A stretch of 64,000 nucleotides of DNA. Source: Amycolatopsis sp. A133. GTDB lineage: Bacteria > Actinomycetota > Actinomycetes > Mycobacteriales > Pseudonocardiaceae. Below are positions 45,769 through 53,966 of this stretch, in pieces; positions within the stretch are counted from its first letter, which is position 1, and each line of letters starts with the position of its first letter. The stretch spans positions 49,325 through 113,324 of the forward strand of contig NZ_JAVHJU010000066.1 of NCBI RefSeq assembly GCF_031082405.1, written 5' to 3'. The notes under the pieces are model-generated. The model made no database searches. It worked only from the letters and a program-made list of their open reading frames with translations, and was not told where the DNA came from. A program made the translations under genes and the position numbers.

Positions 45769-45873
45769 CCGATCACCCGTGATGCCCCGCCGATCACGAG
45801 TGATGCCCTCCCCATCACGCGAGATGCCTCCCCAGACACGCGTGATGCCCGTTGGCGCACGCGAGCGACAGCC
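45769..45873. repeat. 21-bp-period palindromic repeat array 3, direct arrangement
   Basis: Five head-to-tail units of exactly 21 bp start at 45769, 45790, 45811, 45832 and 45853, and a degenerate sixth follows. Each has the core ATCACGCGTGAT with one to three changes, usually followed by GCC. Same core and period as the arrays at 26056 and 43108, but all units face one way. Confidence 0.88.
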
Positions 45874-45923
45874 TGGGCACGCGAGCCGGCCCTTCAGGAA
45901 TGCGAGCCGACGCCAGAACCTCG

Positions 45924-47444
45924 TCAGAGGCGGCGCGAAAGCGGGATCCGCAGGGCGGCTTCCGTCCCCGTGGCCCGGGGCGACGACGCCTCCGTCCGCA
46001 CCTTCCGCAGCGAAAGCGAGCCCCGCAGCTCGGACTCCACCAGCGTCCGCACGATCTGCAGCCCCAGCCCGTCCGAACGCTCCAGCGAGAACCCCGACGG
46101 CAGGCCACGCCCGTTGTCGCGGATCACGACGTCCAGCCAGCGGGCCGACCGCTCCACGACCAGCTCGACCTTGCCCGACCGGCCCGCCGGGAACGCGTGC
46201 TCGATCGCGTTCTGCACCAGCTCGGCCAGCACCATCACCAGCGGCGTCGCGATCTCCGCGACCACCACCCCGAACGAGCCCTTCCGCGACAGCCCGACCT
46301 GCGACTCCGCCGTGGCGACCTCGCCGACCATCGGCAGCACGTTGTCGAGCAGCTTGTCGAGGTCGACGCGCTCGTCCACCGAGATCGACAGCGCCTCGTG
46401 CACCAGCGCGATCGACGTCACCCGGCGCACGGACTCCGCCAGGGCGAGCCGCGCCTCCTCCGACGTCGTCCGCCGCGACTGCAGCCGCAGCAACGCGGCC
46501 ACCGTCTGCAGGTTGTTCTTCACCCGATGGTGGATCTCCCGGATCGTCGCGTCCTTCGACAGCAACGCCCGGTCCCGGCGCTTCACCTCGGTGACGTCCC
46601 GGACGAGCACCAGCGCGCCCGCCGCCTGGCCGGCCGGCCGCAGCGGCAGCGCGCGGAACAGCACCACGGCGCCGCGCCGCGAGTCGGCCTCCGTGCGGCT
46701 CGACGGCTTCCCGTCGAGGGCCTCGATGATCCGGTGGGACACCTCGGTCGCGTCGAACGGGTCGCGGATCAGCGACCGCGTCAGCGGCGCCAAGCGCGTC
46801 CCCACCAGGTCGGACTCGTGCCCCATCCGGTGGTAGGCGGACAGCCCGTTCGGGCTGGCGAACACCACCGTGCCGCTCGAATCGAGCCGGATCAGCCCGT
46901 CGCCGACCCGGGGCGAGGTGTGGGTGTCGGTCGCGTTGGTGCCGTTCGGCGGGAACGTGCCGTCGACGATCATCTGGCACAGGTCGCCCGCGCTGCCCAG
47001 GTACGCGATCTCCAACGGCGACGGCACGCGCGGCGCCGCCAGGTTCGTCTCGCGGCTCATCACGGCAATGACGTCGTCGTGGAACCGCACCGGGATCGCT
47101 TCGCGCCGCATCGGCAGGTCCCGGTACCAGTGCGGGTCCTCCTCACGGCAGATCCGCACCTCGCGCATGGCCTTCGCCAGCTGCGGGTGCTCCTCCACCG
47201 TGAACCGCGTGCCGACGACGTCCTCGGGGTGCGCGGTCGGCGCCGTCGTCGGCCGCGCGTGCGCGACGCAGACGAAGTCGCCGCCGTCCGGCTGCAGCTC
47301 CTCGGTCACCGGGACCCAGAGCAGGAAGTCCGCGAAGGACAGGTCGGCCAGCAGCTGCCACTCGGCGACGACGGTCTGCAGGTGGTCTGCCGCCTCCCCG
47401 GGGAGGCCGGTGTTGTCGGCGAGCAGTTCGGCGAGCGTGGACAC
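45924..47444 (-). CDS. pdtaS: Cytosolic sensor histidine kinase PdtaS
   Basis: A 506-residue soluble kinase. An N-terminal GAF-like domain (to about residue 150) and a PAS domain (SSGTVVFASPNGLSAYHRMG) precede the HWE/HisKA_2-type box EIHHRVKNNLQTVAALLRLQ and an ATPase domain with ELVQNAIEHAF and GLGLQIVRTLV. It matches Rv3220c, which signals to the RNA-binding ANTAR regulator PdtaR; no pdtaR is here. GTG 47444. It lies 4 nt after the biotin carrier gene. Confidence 0.93.
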   Translation of the reverse strand: MSTLAELLADNTGLPGEAADHLQTVVAEWQLLADLSFADFLLWVPVTEELQPDGGDFVCVAHARPTTAPTAHPEDVVGTRFTVEEHPQLAKAMREVRICREEDPHWYRDLPMRREAIPVRFHDDVIAVMSRETNLAAPRVPSPLEIAYLGSAGDLCQMIVDGTFPPNGTNATDTHTSPRVGDGLIRLDSSGTVVFASPNGLSAYHRMGHESDLVGTRLAPLTRSLIRDPFDATEVSHRIIEALDGKPSSRTEADSRRGAVVLFRALPLRPAGQAAGALVLVRDVTEVKRRDRALLSKDATIREIHHRVKNNLQTVAALLRLQSRRTTSEEARLALAESVRRVTSIALVHEALSISVDERVDLDKLLDNVLPMVGEVATAESQVGLSRKGSFGVVVAEIATPLVMVLAELVQNAIEHAFPAGRSGKVELVVERSARWLDVVIRDNGRGLPSGFSLERSDGLGLQIVRTLVESELRGSLSLRKVRTEASSPRATGTEAALRIPLSRRL

Positions 47445-47448
47445 GGCG

Positions 47449-47661
47449 TTACTCGACCACCCCGAGCAGGTCGCCCTGCTGGACCCGGTCGCCCTTCGCC
47501 ACGGCGAGGCTGGTCAGCCTGCCCGCCCGCTCGCTCACGGCGGGTAGCTCCATCTTCATCGACTCCAGGATCAGCACGGTGTCACCGGCGTTCAGCGCGG
47601 CGCCGGGCTCGGCGACGACCTCGAGCACGGTACCGACCATTTCGGCCCTGATCTCGGCCAT
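47449..47661 (-). CDS. Small biotin carrier protein (TB7.3-like)
   Basis: A 70-residue single biotinyl/lipoyl domain. The modified Lys36 sits in ILESMKMELPA, the biotin consensus, with the GDTV and KGDRVQQGDLL turns of the fold. Position and size match TB7.3 (Rv3221c). Its carboxylase partner is unknown; the truncated subunit at the left edge may have its own carrier domain. It is upstream of pdtaS in the same transcript. Confidence 0.92.
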   Translation of the reverse strand: MAEIRAEMVGTVLEVVAEPGAALNAGDTVLILESMKMELPAVSERAGRLTSLAVAKGDRVQQGDLLGVVE

Positions 47662-47760
47662 CGTGACCCTCCTCGCGCTCGCCCGACCACCCCATCCAAC
47701 CAGAACGGGACGTCATGACACACTTGAGAGGTTGACCAGCTTTGACGACGAGGAGTGAAC

Positions 47761-47835
47761 ATGTCGAAGCGCGCCCGCAAGCGTCGCGACCGCAAGAAGA
47801 ACGGCGCGAACCACGGCAAGAAGCCCAACGCCTGA
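47761..47835 (+). CDS. Ribosomal protein bL37
   Basis: A 24-residue, very basic peptide: MSKRARKRRDRKKNGANHGK followed by KPNA. It matches the actinobacterial small ribosomal protein bL37, seen in mycobacterial 50S structures. ATG 47761 has GAGGAG 5 nt upstream. A strong hairpin follows the stop. It is easily missed by gene finders because of its size. Divergent from the biotin carrier gene. Confidence 0.88.
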   Translation: MSKRARKRRDRKKNGANHGKKPNA

Positions 47836-47852
47836 TTCCCGGCGTCGGCATG

Positions 47853-47886
47853 ACGAAGGCCCCCACACGTGTGCGGGGGCCTTCGT
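47853..47886. terminator. Bidirectional terminator after bL37
   Basis: ACGAAGGCCCCC pairs with 47875-47886 over 12 bp; the loop contains a further ACACGTGT palindrome. It serves bL37 and the convergent rshA gene. Confidence 0.85.
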
Positions 47887-47898
47887 CGTGCTCGGGCG

Positions 47899-48219
47899 CT
47901 ACTCGGAGCGCTGCTCGAGGGTGATCTCGGTGCGTTCCACGGTGACCCCGCCGCGCGTGGCGACGGTCTGGCGGATCGACGCGCGCAGCCGGCTCTTCAG
48001 CTCGGCCGGGGCGTGGTCGCCGCCGCACTTGCGGGCCAGCAGCTGCTTGATGTGCTCGTCGATGCCGTACTCCTCGAGGCACGGCGGGCAGTCCTCGATG
48101 TGGGCGCGCAACGCGGCGTCACGTTCGGGGCTGCACTCGCGGTCGAGCAGCAGGTAGATGTCGGAGAGCGCCTCTTCGCAGCGGACCTTGTCGGACGCGC
48201 CCTCGCACATGTCGCTCAT
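47899..48219 (-). CDS. rshA: Zinc anti-sigma factor RshA/RsrA
   Basis: A 106-residue redox anti-sigma factor. The zinc motif is His40-x3-Cys44-x2-Cys47 (HIEDCPPC), with further Cys at 5, 14 and 29. Oxidation forms a disulfide, expels zinc and frees the sigma factor. ATG 48219 overlaps the sigH stop by 4 bp (ATGA), which keeps the pair in balance. Confidence 0.94.
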   Translation of the reverse strand: MSDMCEGASDKVRCEEALSDIYLLLDRECSPERDAALRAHIEDCPPCLEEYGIDEHIKQLLARKCGGDHAPAELKSRLRASIRQTVATRGGVTVERTEITLEQRSE

Positions 48220-48839
48220 CGCCCGGCCACCTCTTCGGTGGCGGCCCGGATGAAGCCACGCTCCCGCGCGACGTCGGCCAGCAGGTCACGCAGCTGGGCG
48301 CGGCCACGGTGCAGACGGGACATCACGGTGCCGATGGGGGTGTCCATGATCTCGGCGATCTCCTTGTACGCGAAGCCCTCGACGTCGGCCAGGTAGACGG
48401 CCAGCCGGAACTCCTCGGGCAGCTTCTGCAGGGCGGCCTTGACGTCGGTGTCGGGCAGGTTGTCCATCGCCTCGACCTCGGCCGACCGCAGCCCGCTCGA
48501 GGTGTGGTTCTCCGCCTTGGCGATCTGCCAGTCGGTGATCTCCTCGGTGGGCGCCTGCACCGGCTGCCGCTGGCGCTTGCGGTAGCCGTTGATGTAGGTG
48601 TTGGTCAGGATGCGGTACATCCAGGCCTTGAGGTTCGTGCCGGCCTTGAAGGACGCGAAGGCGGCGTACGCCTTCAGGTAGGTCTCCTGGACCAGGTCCT
48701 CGGCATCGGCGGGGTTGCGGGTCATCCGCATCGCGGCCGAGTACAGCTGGTCGAGCAGCGGCATCGCGTCCCGCTCGAAACGCTCGGCGCGCTCGGCCTC
48801 GGTCGCTTCTTCCGGCGCTGAGTTCTGCGTGCTCGGCAA
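48216..48839 (-). CDS. sigH: ECF sigma factor SigH/SigR (short form; long form possible from 48983)
   Basis: The oxidative and disulfide stress sigma factor. Region 2 includes NPADAEDLVQETYLKAYAAF and KAWMYRILTNTYINGYRKRQ; region 4 includes DVEGFAYKEIAEIMDTPIGT. TTG 48839, with AAGGGA upstream, gives 207 residues, near the 216 of M. tuberculosis SigH. An ATG at 48983 in the same frame gives 255 residues and lies at the expected start point of a SigR/SigH promoter, as for the unstable SigR' isoform in Streptomyces coelicolor. Controls thioredoxin, mycothiol and related genes. Confidence 0.92.
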   Translation of the reverse strand: MPSTQNSAPEEATEAERAERFERDAMPLLDQLYSAAMRMTRNPADAEDLVQETYLKAYAAFASFKAGTNLKAWMYRILTNTYINGYRKRQRQPVQAPTEEITDWQIAKAENHTSSGLRSAEVEAMDNLPDTDVKAALQKLPEEFRLAVYLADVEGFAYKEIAEIMDTPIGTVMSRLHRGRAQLRDLLADVARERGFIRAATEEVAGR

Positions 48840-48991
48840 ACCGTTCCCTTCCCGCTCGGCGTCGATGCGCGTGCGCGCATACGGCGGACCCGAGTTTACG
48901 CGGGGACCGGGCACGCCGCGGTTCGCCGGTGCCTGGGAACTGCGGCGGCTGCGTGAGCGTGTGGTGGCGAGCGTTGTGGTCACGCCCCGTA

Positions 48992-49019
48992 CAACCGATC
49001 AGGGGGATCACGCATTCCC
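48992..49019 (-). promoter_or_regulatory. SigR/SigH-dependent promoter of sigH
   Basis: On the minus strand, GGGAAT, an 18-bp spacer and GTTG match the SigR/SigH consensus exactly. Transcription would start within a few bases of the ATG at 48983, giving autoactivation and a leaderless long form. Confidence 0.85.
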
Positions 49020-49031
49020 TAGACTTCCGCC

Positions 49032-49508
49032 ATGGCTGGCAAGGGCACCCCGGCGACCGCGGCTCTGACGAAGCAGAAGGTGGCGCACACGCTGCACGCG
49101 TACGACCACGACCCGCGGGCCGAGTCGTACGGGCTGGAGGCGGTGGAGGCACTGGGCCTGGACCGGGCGCGGGTGTTCAAGACGCTGGTGGCGGAGGTGG
49201 ACGGCAGGTTGGTGGTGGGAGTGGTCCCGGTCACCGGCCAGCTGGACCTGAAGGCGCTGGCGGCCGCGTCGGGCGGGAAGAAGGCGAAGATGGCGGACCC
49301 GGCGGCGGCTCAGCGGGCGACGGGGTACGTGCTGGGCGGGATTTCGCCGCTGGGCCACCGGAGCCGGCTGCCGGTGGTGATCGATGCGTCGGCTGAGGGG
49401 TTCGAGACGGTTTTCTGCTCGGCCGGGCGGCGGGGGTTGGAGGTCGAGGTGGCTCCGGGGGATTTGATCCGGCTCACCGGGGCTGTGGTGGCTTCGATCG
49501 CGGCCTGA
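49032..49508 (+). CDS. ybaK: YbaK/EbsC-type Cys-tRNA(Pro) deacylase
   Basis: A 158-residue editing protein. VTGQLDLKALAAASGGKKAKM and YVLGGISPLGHRSRLPVVID are the conserved blocks; the Lys in SGGKKAKM lies in the active pocket. It hydrolyses mischarged Cys-tRNA(Pro). Divergent from sigH; its start is 13 nt from the SigH-type promoter -35. Confidence 0.93.
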   Translation: MAGKGTPATAALTKQKVAHTLHAYDHDPRAESYGLEAVEALGLDRARVFKTLVAEVDGRLVVGVVPVTGQLDLKALAAASGGKKAKMADPAAAQRATGYVLGGISPLGHRSRLPVVIDASAEGFETVFCSAGRRGLEVEVAPGDLIRLTGAVVASIAA

Positions 49509-49646
49509 GCTGGGGGAATGTGCCCCAGGGGCGGCCGGGCAGCCCCCACCCGTCCCGGGGGGCGTCCCCTGTCCAGTCTATTGGCTGTGGGGTGCAAAAA
49601 CGGGTCCGCCGCAAATCTGTGGACAGCCGAACCCGTTGTGGACAAC

Positions 49647-50255
49647 TCAGGCCAGCGGCCGCAGCACCCGGGACAACCACTCGGTCGCCGCCCGTGAAAC
49701 CGACTCCAGATCCGCCGACAAACTGTGGTCGCCGTCCACCACCACGATCTCGTGGTGCGGTCCCGCGGCCGGCCGGCCGAACGGGTCCCGCTCCCCCTGC
49801 ACCACCAGCACCGGTACCTCGACCGCGTCCAGCTCCGGCTGGCGCGTCTTCTCCGGCTTGCCCGGCGGGTGCTCCGGGAACGCCAGGCACAGCACCGCCA
49901 CCGCCTGGCCGGCCGCCGCCGTGCGGCAGGCCACGCGGGCGCCCGATGAGCGCCCGCCGAACACGAACGGCAGGCCGTCGAAGCGGGCGGACAGGTCGTC
50001 CGCCACCGTCAGCCACGCCGTGTCCAGCTGGTTCGCCGGGGCCGGCGCCCGGCGGCCCGCCACCCGGTACGGCTGCTCGACCAGTGCCACGTGCACGCCC
50101 GCGCCCTGTGCCGCCCGCGTCACCTCCACCAGGTCCTTCGCTCCGAGGCCGCCGCCCGCGCCGTGGCCCAGCATCAGCACCGCCACGCCCTCCTCGGCGC
50201 AGTGCAGGTACACCCGCGCCGGGCCGTAGGCCGTGTCGATCGGGATGGCCGTCAT
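49647..50255 (-). CDS. Alpha/beta-hydrolase family protein (Tex30/KANSL3-like)
   Basis: A 202-residue small alpha/beta-hydrolase. The nucleophile elbow is FGGRSSGARVA, the oxyanion strand VLMLGHGAGGG, and the terminal His lies in VVDGDHSLS. Asp is in VQGERDPFG. No cap domain. ATG 50255 overlaps the stop of the SRAP gene by 4 bp. Function unknown, coupled to the SRAP gene. Confidence 0.85.
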   Translation of the reverse strand: MTAIPIDTAYGPARVYLHCAEEGVAVLMLGHGAGGGLGAKDLVEVTRAAQGAGVHVALVEQPYRVAGRRAPAPANQLDTAWLTVADDLSARFDGLPFVFGGRSSGARVACRTAAAGQAVAVLCLAFPEHPPGKPEKTRQPELDAVEVPVLVVQGERDPFGRPAAGPHHEIVVVDGDHSLSADLESVSRAATEWLSRVLRPLA

Positions 50256-51010
50256 GACTTCGGCACGTCGAACAGGGCGCCCTCTTGGGCCGGGTCGACC
50301 CGCTCCAGCAGCTCGGGGCCGTTGTTGCGGACGTTGTTCACCCGGCTCGAGATCGGCCGCAGCTCCAGCGACGCCACGACGTCCTCGGGCGTCGGCACCA
50401 GCAGATCCGTGACGTCTTCGCGGTCCGGGTCCAGCCAGCCGTCCCAGTGGGAGCGGGGCACGATCAGCGGCATCCGGTGGTGGATGTCGGTGAGCTGCCC
50501 GGACGCGTCGGTCGTGATGATCGAGAACGTGATCAGCGGCGACGCGTTGTCGTCGTCCTTCGGCCGCCAGGTCTCCCAGATGCCGCCGAACGCGATCGAC
50601 GAATCGTCCGGGGCCGTCATGTAGAACGGCTCCTTCTCCTTGCCGGTGCGGCGCCACTCGAACCAGCCGTCGGCCGGTACCAGGCAGCGGCGGGACACCA
50701 GCGCGCGGCGGAACGCCGGTTTCTCGGCCGCCGTCTCGGCGCGCGTGTTGATCATCCGCGAGCCGACCGACGGGTCCTTCGCCCAGAACGGCACCAGGCC
50801 CCACTTCATCATTCGCAGCGAACGCTCGGCGGGCTCGTCCTCGAGGACCTGGCCGTCTTCGTCGCGCGGGTGCCGCTGCACGACCGTGACCACGTTCTTC
50901 GTCGGCGCCACGTTGTGGTCCGCCCGTGCGTGCCCCTCGGTGAGGTCGATCGCCTCGAACTCCTCGATCAGCTTCGCCGGGTCCTTCGTGGCGGCGTAGC
51001 GGCCGCACAT
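50252..51010 (-). CDS. SRAP-domain abasic-site DNA-protein crosslink protein (YedK/HMCES family)
   Basis: A 252-residue SRAP protein. It begins MCGRYAATKDP; Cys2, after Met removal, links to abasic sites in single-stranded DNA. The other active residues are seen in NVAPT, DGWFEW (Glu) and DIHHRMP (His). ATG 51010 must be the start, because Cys2 has to be terminal; an in-frame ATG 13 codons earlier would block it. Position equals Rv3226c. Confidence 0.94.
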   Translation of the reverse strand: MCGRYAATKDPAKLIEEFEAIDLTEGHARADHNVAPTKNVVTVVQRHPRDEDGQVLEDEPAERSLRMMKWGLVPFWAKDPSVGSRMINTRAETAAEKPAFRRALVSRRCLVPADGWFEWRRTGKEKEPFYMTAPDDSSIAFGGIWETWRPKDDDNASPLITFSIITTDASGQLTDIHHRMPLIVPRSHWDGWLDPDREDVTDLLVPTPEDVVASLELRPISSRVNNVRNNGPELLERVDPAQEGALFDVPKS

Positions 51011-51127
51011 GAGCGCCTCCTCGCATGCCGGATACGTCCGGGACGCCATCGTTACACGCAGGCCAGGGCCGTGGCGAGCGACGTGGGATCATTCGGGTGG
51101 GCACCGGTACACGAGAGGACGACGGGG

Positions 51128-52150
51128 TTGGCGCGCAACGACTGGAGCAAGCTGGACGAGTCCGACGTCCGCGTGCGCCCGGGCAAGGGCACCCGGCCCC
51201 GCAGCAAGCGCCGTCCCGAGCACGCCGACGCCGTCACGGCCATGGTCGTCGGCAAGGACCGCGGCCGCTGGACCTGCGCGATCGACGCCGATCCGGGCCG
51301 GCTGATCACCGCGATGCGGGCCCGCGAGATGGGCCGGACGCCGGTGGTCGTCGGCGATCGGGTCGGCATCGTCGGGGACGTCTCCGGCAAGCCGGACACC
51401 CTCGCGCGGATCATCCGGGTCGACGAGCGCACCAGCTCCCTGCTGCGCACGGCCGACGACACCGACCCGTTCGAGCGGCTCGTCGTCGCCAACGCCGAGC
51501 GCCTGCTGATCGTCACCGCATTGGCCGATCCGCCGCCGCGCACCGGCTTCATCGACCGCTGCGTCGTCGCCTGCTACGCGGGCGGCGTCGAGCCGGTGCT
51601 GTGCCTGACGAAGGCCGACCTGGCCAGCCCGGACGAGCTCTTGGCGGGCTACGCGGGCCTCGACATCCCGGTGATCGTCAGCCGGTACGACGAAGAGCCC
51701 GAAGGCCTCGACGAGCTGCTGAAAGACCGGGTGACGGCGCTGGTCGGCCACTCCGGTGTCGGCAAATCGACATTGGTCAACCGCCTGGTCCCGGACGCCG
51801 ACCTGGCCGTCGGCGTGGTGAGCGGGGTCGGCAAGGGGCGCCACACGTCCGTCGCGGCCGTGGCACTGCCGCTGCCGGACGGCGGCTGGGTGATCGACAC
51901 GCCGGGCGTGCGGTCGTTCGGGCTGGCCCACGTCACCGCCGACGACATCGTGGACGCCTTCGAGGAGTTCGCCGCGGCCGCCGAGGAATGCCCGTCGGGC
52001 TGCGGGCACCTGGGCCCGCCCGAGGACCCGGGCTGCGCGCTCGACGACGTCGTCACCGAAGGCAAGGCGAGCCCGGAGCGGCTCGGTTCCTTGCGGCGCC
52101 TGCTGGCCTCCCGCGGCGGCCACGATGTGACCCGCCCCACTGAGGACTGA
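51128..52150 (+). CDS. rsgA: Ribosome small subunit maturation GTPase RsgA
   Basis: A 340-residue circularly permuted GTPase for 30S maturation. An N-terminal OB fold is followed by G4 (CLTKADL), G1 (GHSGVGKST) and G3 (DTPG), then a zinc knuckle with Cys/His in ECPSGCGHLGPPEDPGC. TTG 51128, behind GAGAGGACGACGGGG, gives the expected LARNDWSKLDESDVRVRPGK opening. In M. tuberculosis aroA lies between the SRAP gene and this gene; here only 117 bp separate them. Confidence 0.93.
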   Translation: MARNDWSKLDESDVRVRPGKGTRPRSKRRPEHADAVTAMVVGKDRGRWTCAIDADPGRLITAMRAREMGRTPVVVGDRVGIVGDVSGKPDTLARIIRVDERTSSLLRTADDTDPFERLVVANAERLLIVTALADPPPRTGFIDRCVVACYAGGVEPVLCLTKADLASPDELLAGYAGLDIPVIVSRYDEEPEGLDELLKDRVTALVGHSGVGKSTLVNRLVPDADLAVGVVSGVGKGRHTSVAAVALPLPDGGWVIDTPGVRSFGLAHVTADDIVDAFEEFAAAAEECPSGCGHLGPPEDPGCALDDVVTEGKASPERLGSLRRLLASRGGHDVTRPTED

Positions 52151-52251
52151 GGCAACGGGGAACCGATCGCCGATCGTCACCGTCACATCGGTAACCAATC
52201 ACCCGATCAGGCGATATGCCGAGCGGAAGATCCGACTCTGAGGGGATTTTA

Positions 52252-53136
52252 ATGCGCAAGACCACCCTGGTCGCCGCGGGCGCCGCGCTGGTGCTCACGC
52301 TGACGGCGTGCAGCGGCAACTCCGCCACCGGCACCGCCGAACCGGCCGCCGCGAGCGGGCCGGCCCAGTCCGAGAGCCTCGCTTCGCCGTTCACCGACGC
52401 GGTCCAGCTGGCGTCGGCGTCCAAGCAGAACACCGTGAAGTCGAAGTCGGCGAAGTTCACCATGGAAGGCTCGGCCGCCGGCCAGGCCATGAACGCCACC
52501 GGCGCGATGGCCATGGACGAGACGGACACCCGGTTCTCGATGACGAGCACCTCGGCGGGTCAGACCACCGAGATGCGCCTGGTCGACAAGGTCATGTACA
52601 TCAAGCTGCCCGCCGAAGAGCAGAAGCAGATGGGCACGGACAAGGCGTGGGCCAAGATTTCGGCCGACGGCAACGACCCCTTCTCGCAGGCGCTGGGCGG
52701 CGCGCTGTCGCAGTCGGCGGAGCAGAGCGACCCGAGCAAGATGCTCGACCAGATCGCCAAGACGGGCCGGATCATCTCGTCCGACCAGACCGAGCTGAAC
52801 GGCCAGAAGGTCAACCACTACAAGGTGGAACTCGACGTCGCCAAGGCCGTTGACCAGTTCACCGGCCAGGTCCCGGCCGCGGCGCGCGAAAAGCTCACCG
52901 ACATGCTCAAGGGCAAGGACATCAAGATCCCGGCCGAGCTGTGGCTGAACAAGGACAACCTGCCCGTGCAGGTGACCATGGACCAGGGCCCGATGATGCA
53001 GGCGCTGGGCGCGCCGGCCGGCGACGCGAAGTTCACGATGAAGTACAGCGACTGGGGCACCCAGGTCGACGTGACGGCCCCGCCGGCCGACCAGGTCGTC
53101 GACCTCGGCGAGCTGATGAAGAAGGCCGGTCGCTGA
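52252..53136 (+). CDS. LppX/LprAFG-family lipoprotein 1
   Basis: A 294-residue lipoprotein. The lipobox is LTAC with Cys20. The mature domain of about 270 residues has the LppX/LprG pattern (long beta strands such as KFTMEGSAAGQAMNATGAMAM and LNGQKVNHYKVELDVAKAV). In mycobacteria such proteins carry triacylated lipids to the envelope. Start ATG 52252. A paralogue follows after a terminator. Confidence 0.88.
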   Translation: MRKTTLVAAGAALVLTLTACSGNSATGTAEPAAASGPAQSESLASPFTDAVQLASASKQNTVKSKSAKFTMEGSAAGQAMNATGAMAMDETDTRFSMTSTSAGQTTEMRLVDKVMYIKLPAEEQKQMGTDKAWAKISADGNDPFSQALGGALSQSAEQSDPSKMLDQIAKTGRIISSDQTELNGQKVNHYKVELDVAKAVDQFTGQVPAAAREKLTDMLKGKDIKIPAELWLNKDNLPVQVTMDQGPMMQALGAPAGDAKFTMKYSDWGTQVDVTAPPADQVVDLGELMKKAGR

Positions 53137-53155
53137 CGCCGGCGACGCTGAGTGG

Positions 53156-53197
53156 CAGCGGCTCCCCCGAACGGGTTCGGGGGAGCCGCTGTGTTTT
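53156..53197 (+). terminator. Intrinsic terminator with U tract
   Basis: CAGCGGCTCCCCCGAA pairs perfectly over 16 bp with 53176-53191 and a 4-nt loop, then TGTTTTTG. It is the only classical U-tract terminator seen in the window. It splits the two lipoprotein genes. Confidence 0.92.
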
Positions 53198-53207
53198 TGT
53201 TGGCGCC

Positions 53208-53954
53208 ATGCGCAAAGCCGCCGTGGTGCTGCTGCTCGTCCTGTTCGCCGGCGCGTGCTCCGACCCGCCGCCACCGCCGTCGTTCGAAGACGCGCGGACG
53301 CTGGCCGACGCCGCCGCGGCCGCCACCACGAGCGGCGGCTCGGCGAAGTTCGGCACGGACGTCGCCGTCGGCTCGGTCCGTTCCCAGAGCCAGGGCCACG
53401 CCCGGTTCGGCGCCGGCGGGACGGCCCAGGTGATGACGACGGACTTCATCGGCGAGCCGATGGAGCTGCGGATGGTGGCCGGGAAGCTGTACGCGAAGGT
53501 GCCGGAAGGCTCGCGCGACGAGGTCGGCGCGGGAAAGCCGTGGGTCGTGGTCGCGGCGGACGGCACGGACCCGTTTTCCCAGGTCCTCGGGGGCAACCTG
53601 GCGCAGCTGGCCGCGCAGAACGACCCGGCGCACACGCTGGGCGAGATCCGGACCGCGGGCACGATCGTCGCGGCCGAGCGCACGGACGTGGCCGGGGTGG
53701 CGGCGGAGCACTACCGCGTCGACCTGGACCTGGCCCGCTTGGGCACCGATCTGCCCGCGGGCCTGCCGCCGGAATCGGCGGGCCGGCTCGGCAAGTTCCC
53801 GGTGGAGCTCTGGCTCGACGACGGGCACCGGCCGTTGCAGATCGTGCTGGACCTTTCCCCGATCCTGCAGGGCGAAGCGCGCATCACGACCCGGTACACG
53901 GAGTGGGGCGCGCCGGTGGACGTCCAGCCGCCGCCGCCGGGTGAGGTGGGGTAG
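53208..53954 (+). CDS. LppX/LprAFG-family lipoprotein 2
   Basis: A 248-residue paralogue of lipoprotein 1. The lipobox is AGAC with Cys17, followed by Pro-rich sequence and the same domain (DPFSQVLGGNLAQLAAQNDP parallels DPFSQALGGALSQSAEQSDP in the first). It starts 11 nt after the U tract of the terminator, so it may need its own promoter or be leaderless. Probably a tandem duplicate that has diverged. Confidence 0.86.
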   Translation: MRKAAVVLLLVLFAGACSDPPPPPSFEDARTLADAAAAATTSGGSAKFGTDVAVGSVRSQSQGHARFGAGGTAQVMTTDFIGEPMELRMVAGKLYAKVPEGSRDEVGAGKPWVVVAADGTDPFSQVLGGNLAQLAAQNDPAHTLGEIRTAGTIVAAERTDVAGVAAEHYRVDLDLARLGTDLPAGLPPESAGRLGKFPVELWLDDGHRPLQIVLDLSPILQGEARITTRYTEWGAPVDVQPPPPGEVG

Positions 53955-53966
53955 CCCGGTGGACGA

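Larger units (their letters stand above)
45547..45923. other. Intergenic region between whiB1 and pdtaS
   Basis: 377 bp between convergent genes. The first half is relatively A/T-rich and contains an inverted repeat, GTGAGG (45648-45653) and CCTCAC (45684-45689), enclosing paired ACC/GGT segments: a possible small RNA or terminator structure. A perfect hairpin (45723-45752) and a 21-bp repeat array (45769-45873) follow. No protein gene is supported. Confidence 0.5.

Noticed and set aside
45769..45873. CRISPR array
   Set aside because: The period is 21 bp with a degenerate core and no distinct spacers; no cas genes are present.
50285..52150. Extended RsgA of 621 residues
   Set aside because: The first 280 codons are antisense to the SRAP gene; TTG 51128 with a ribosome site gives the normal length.
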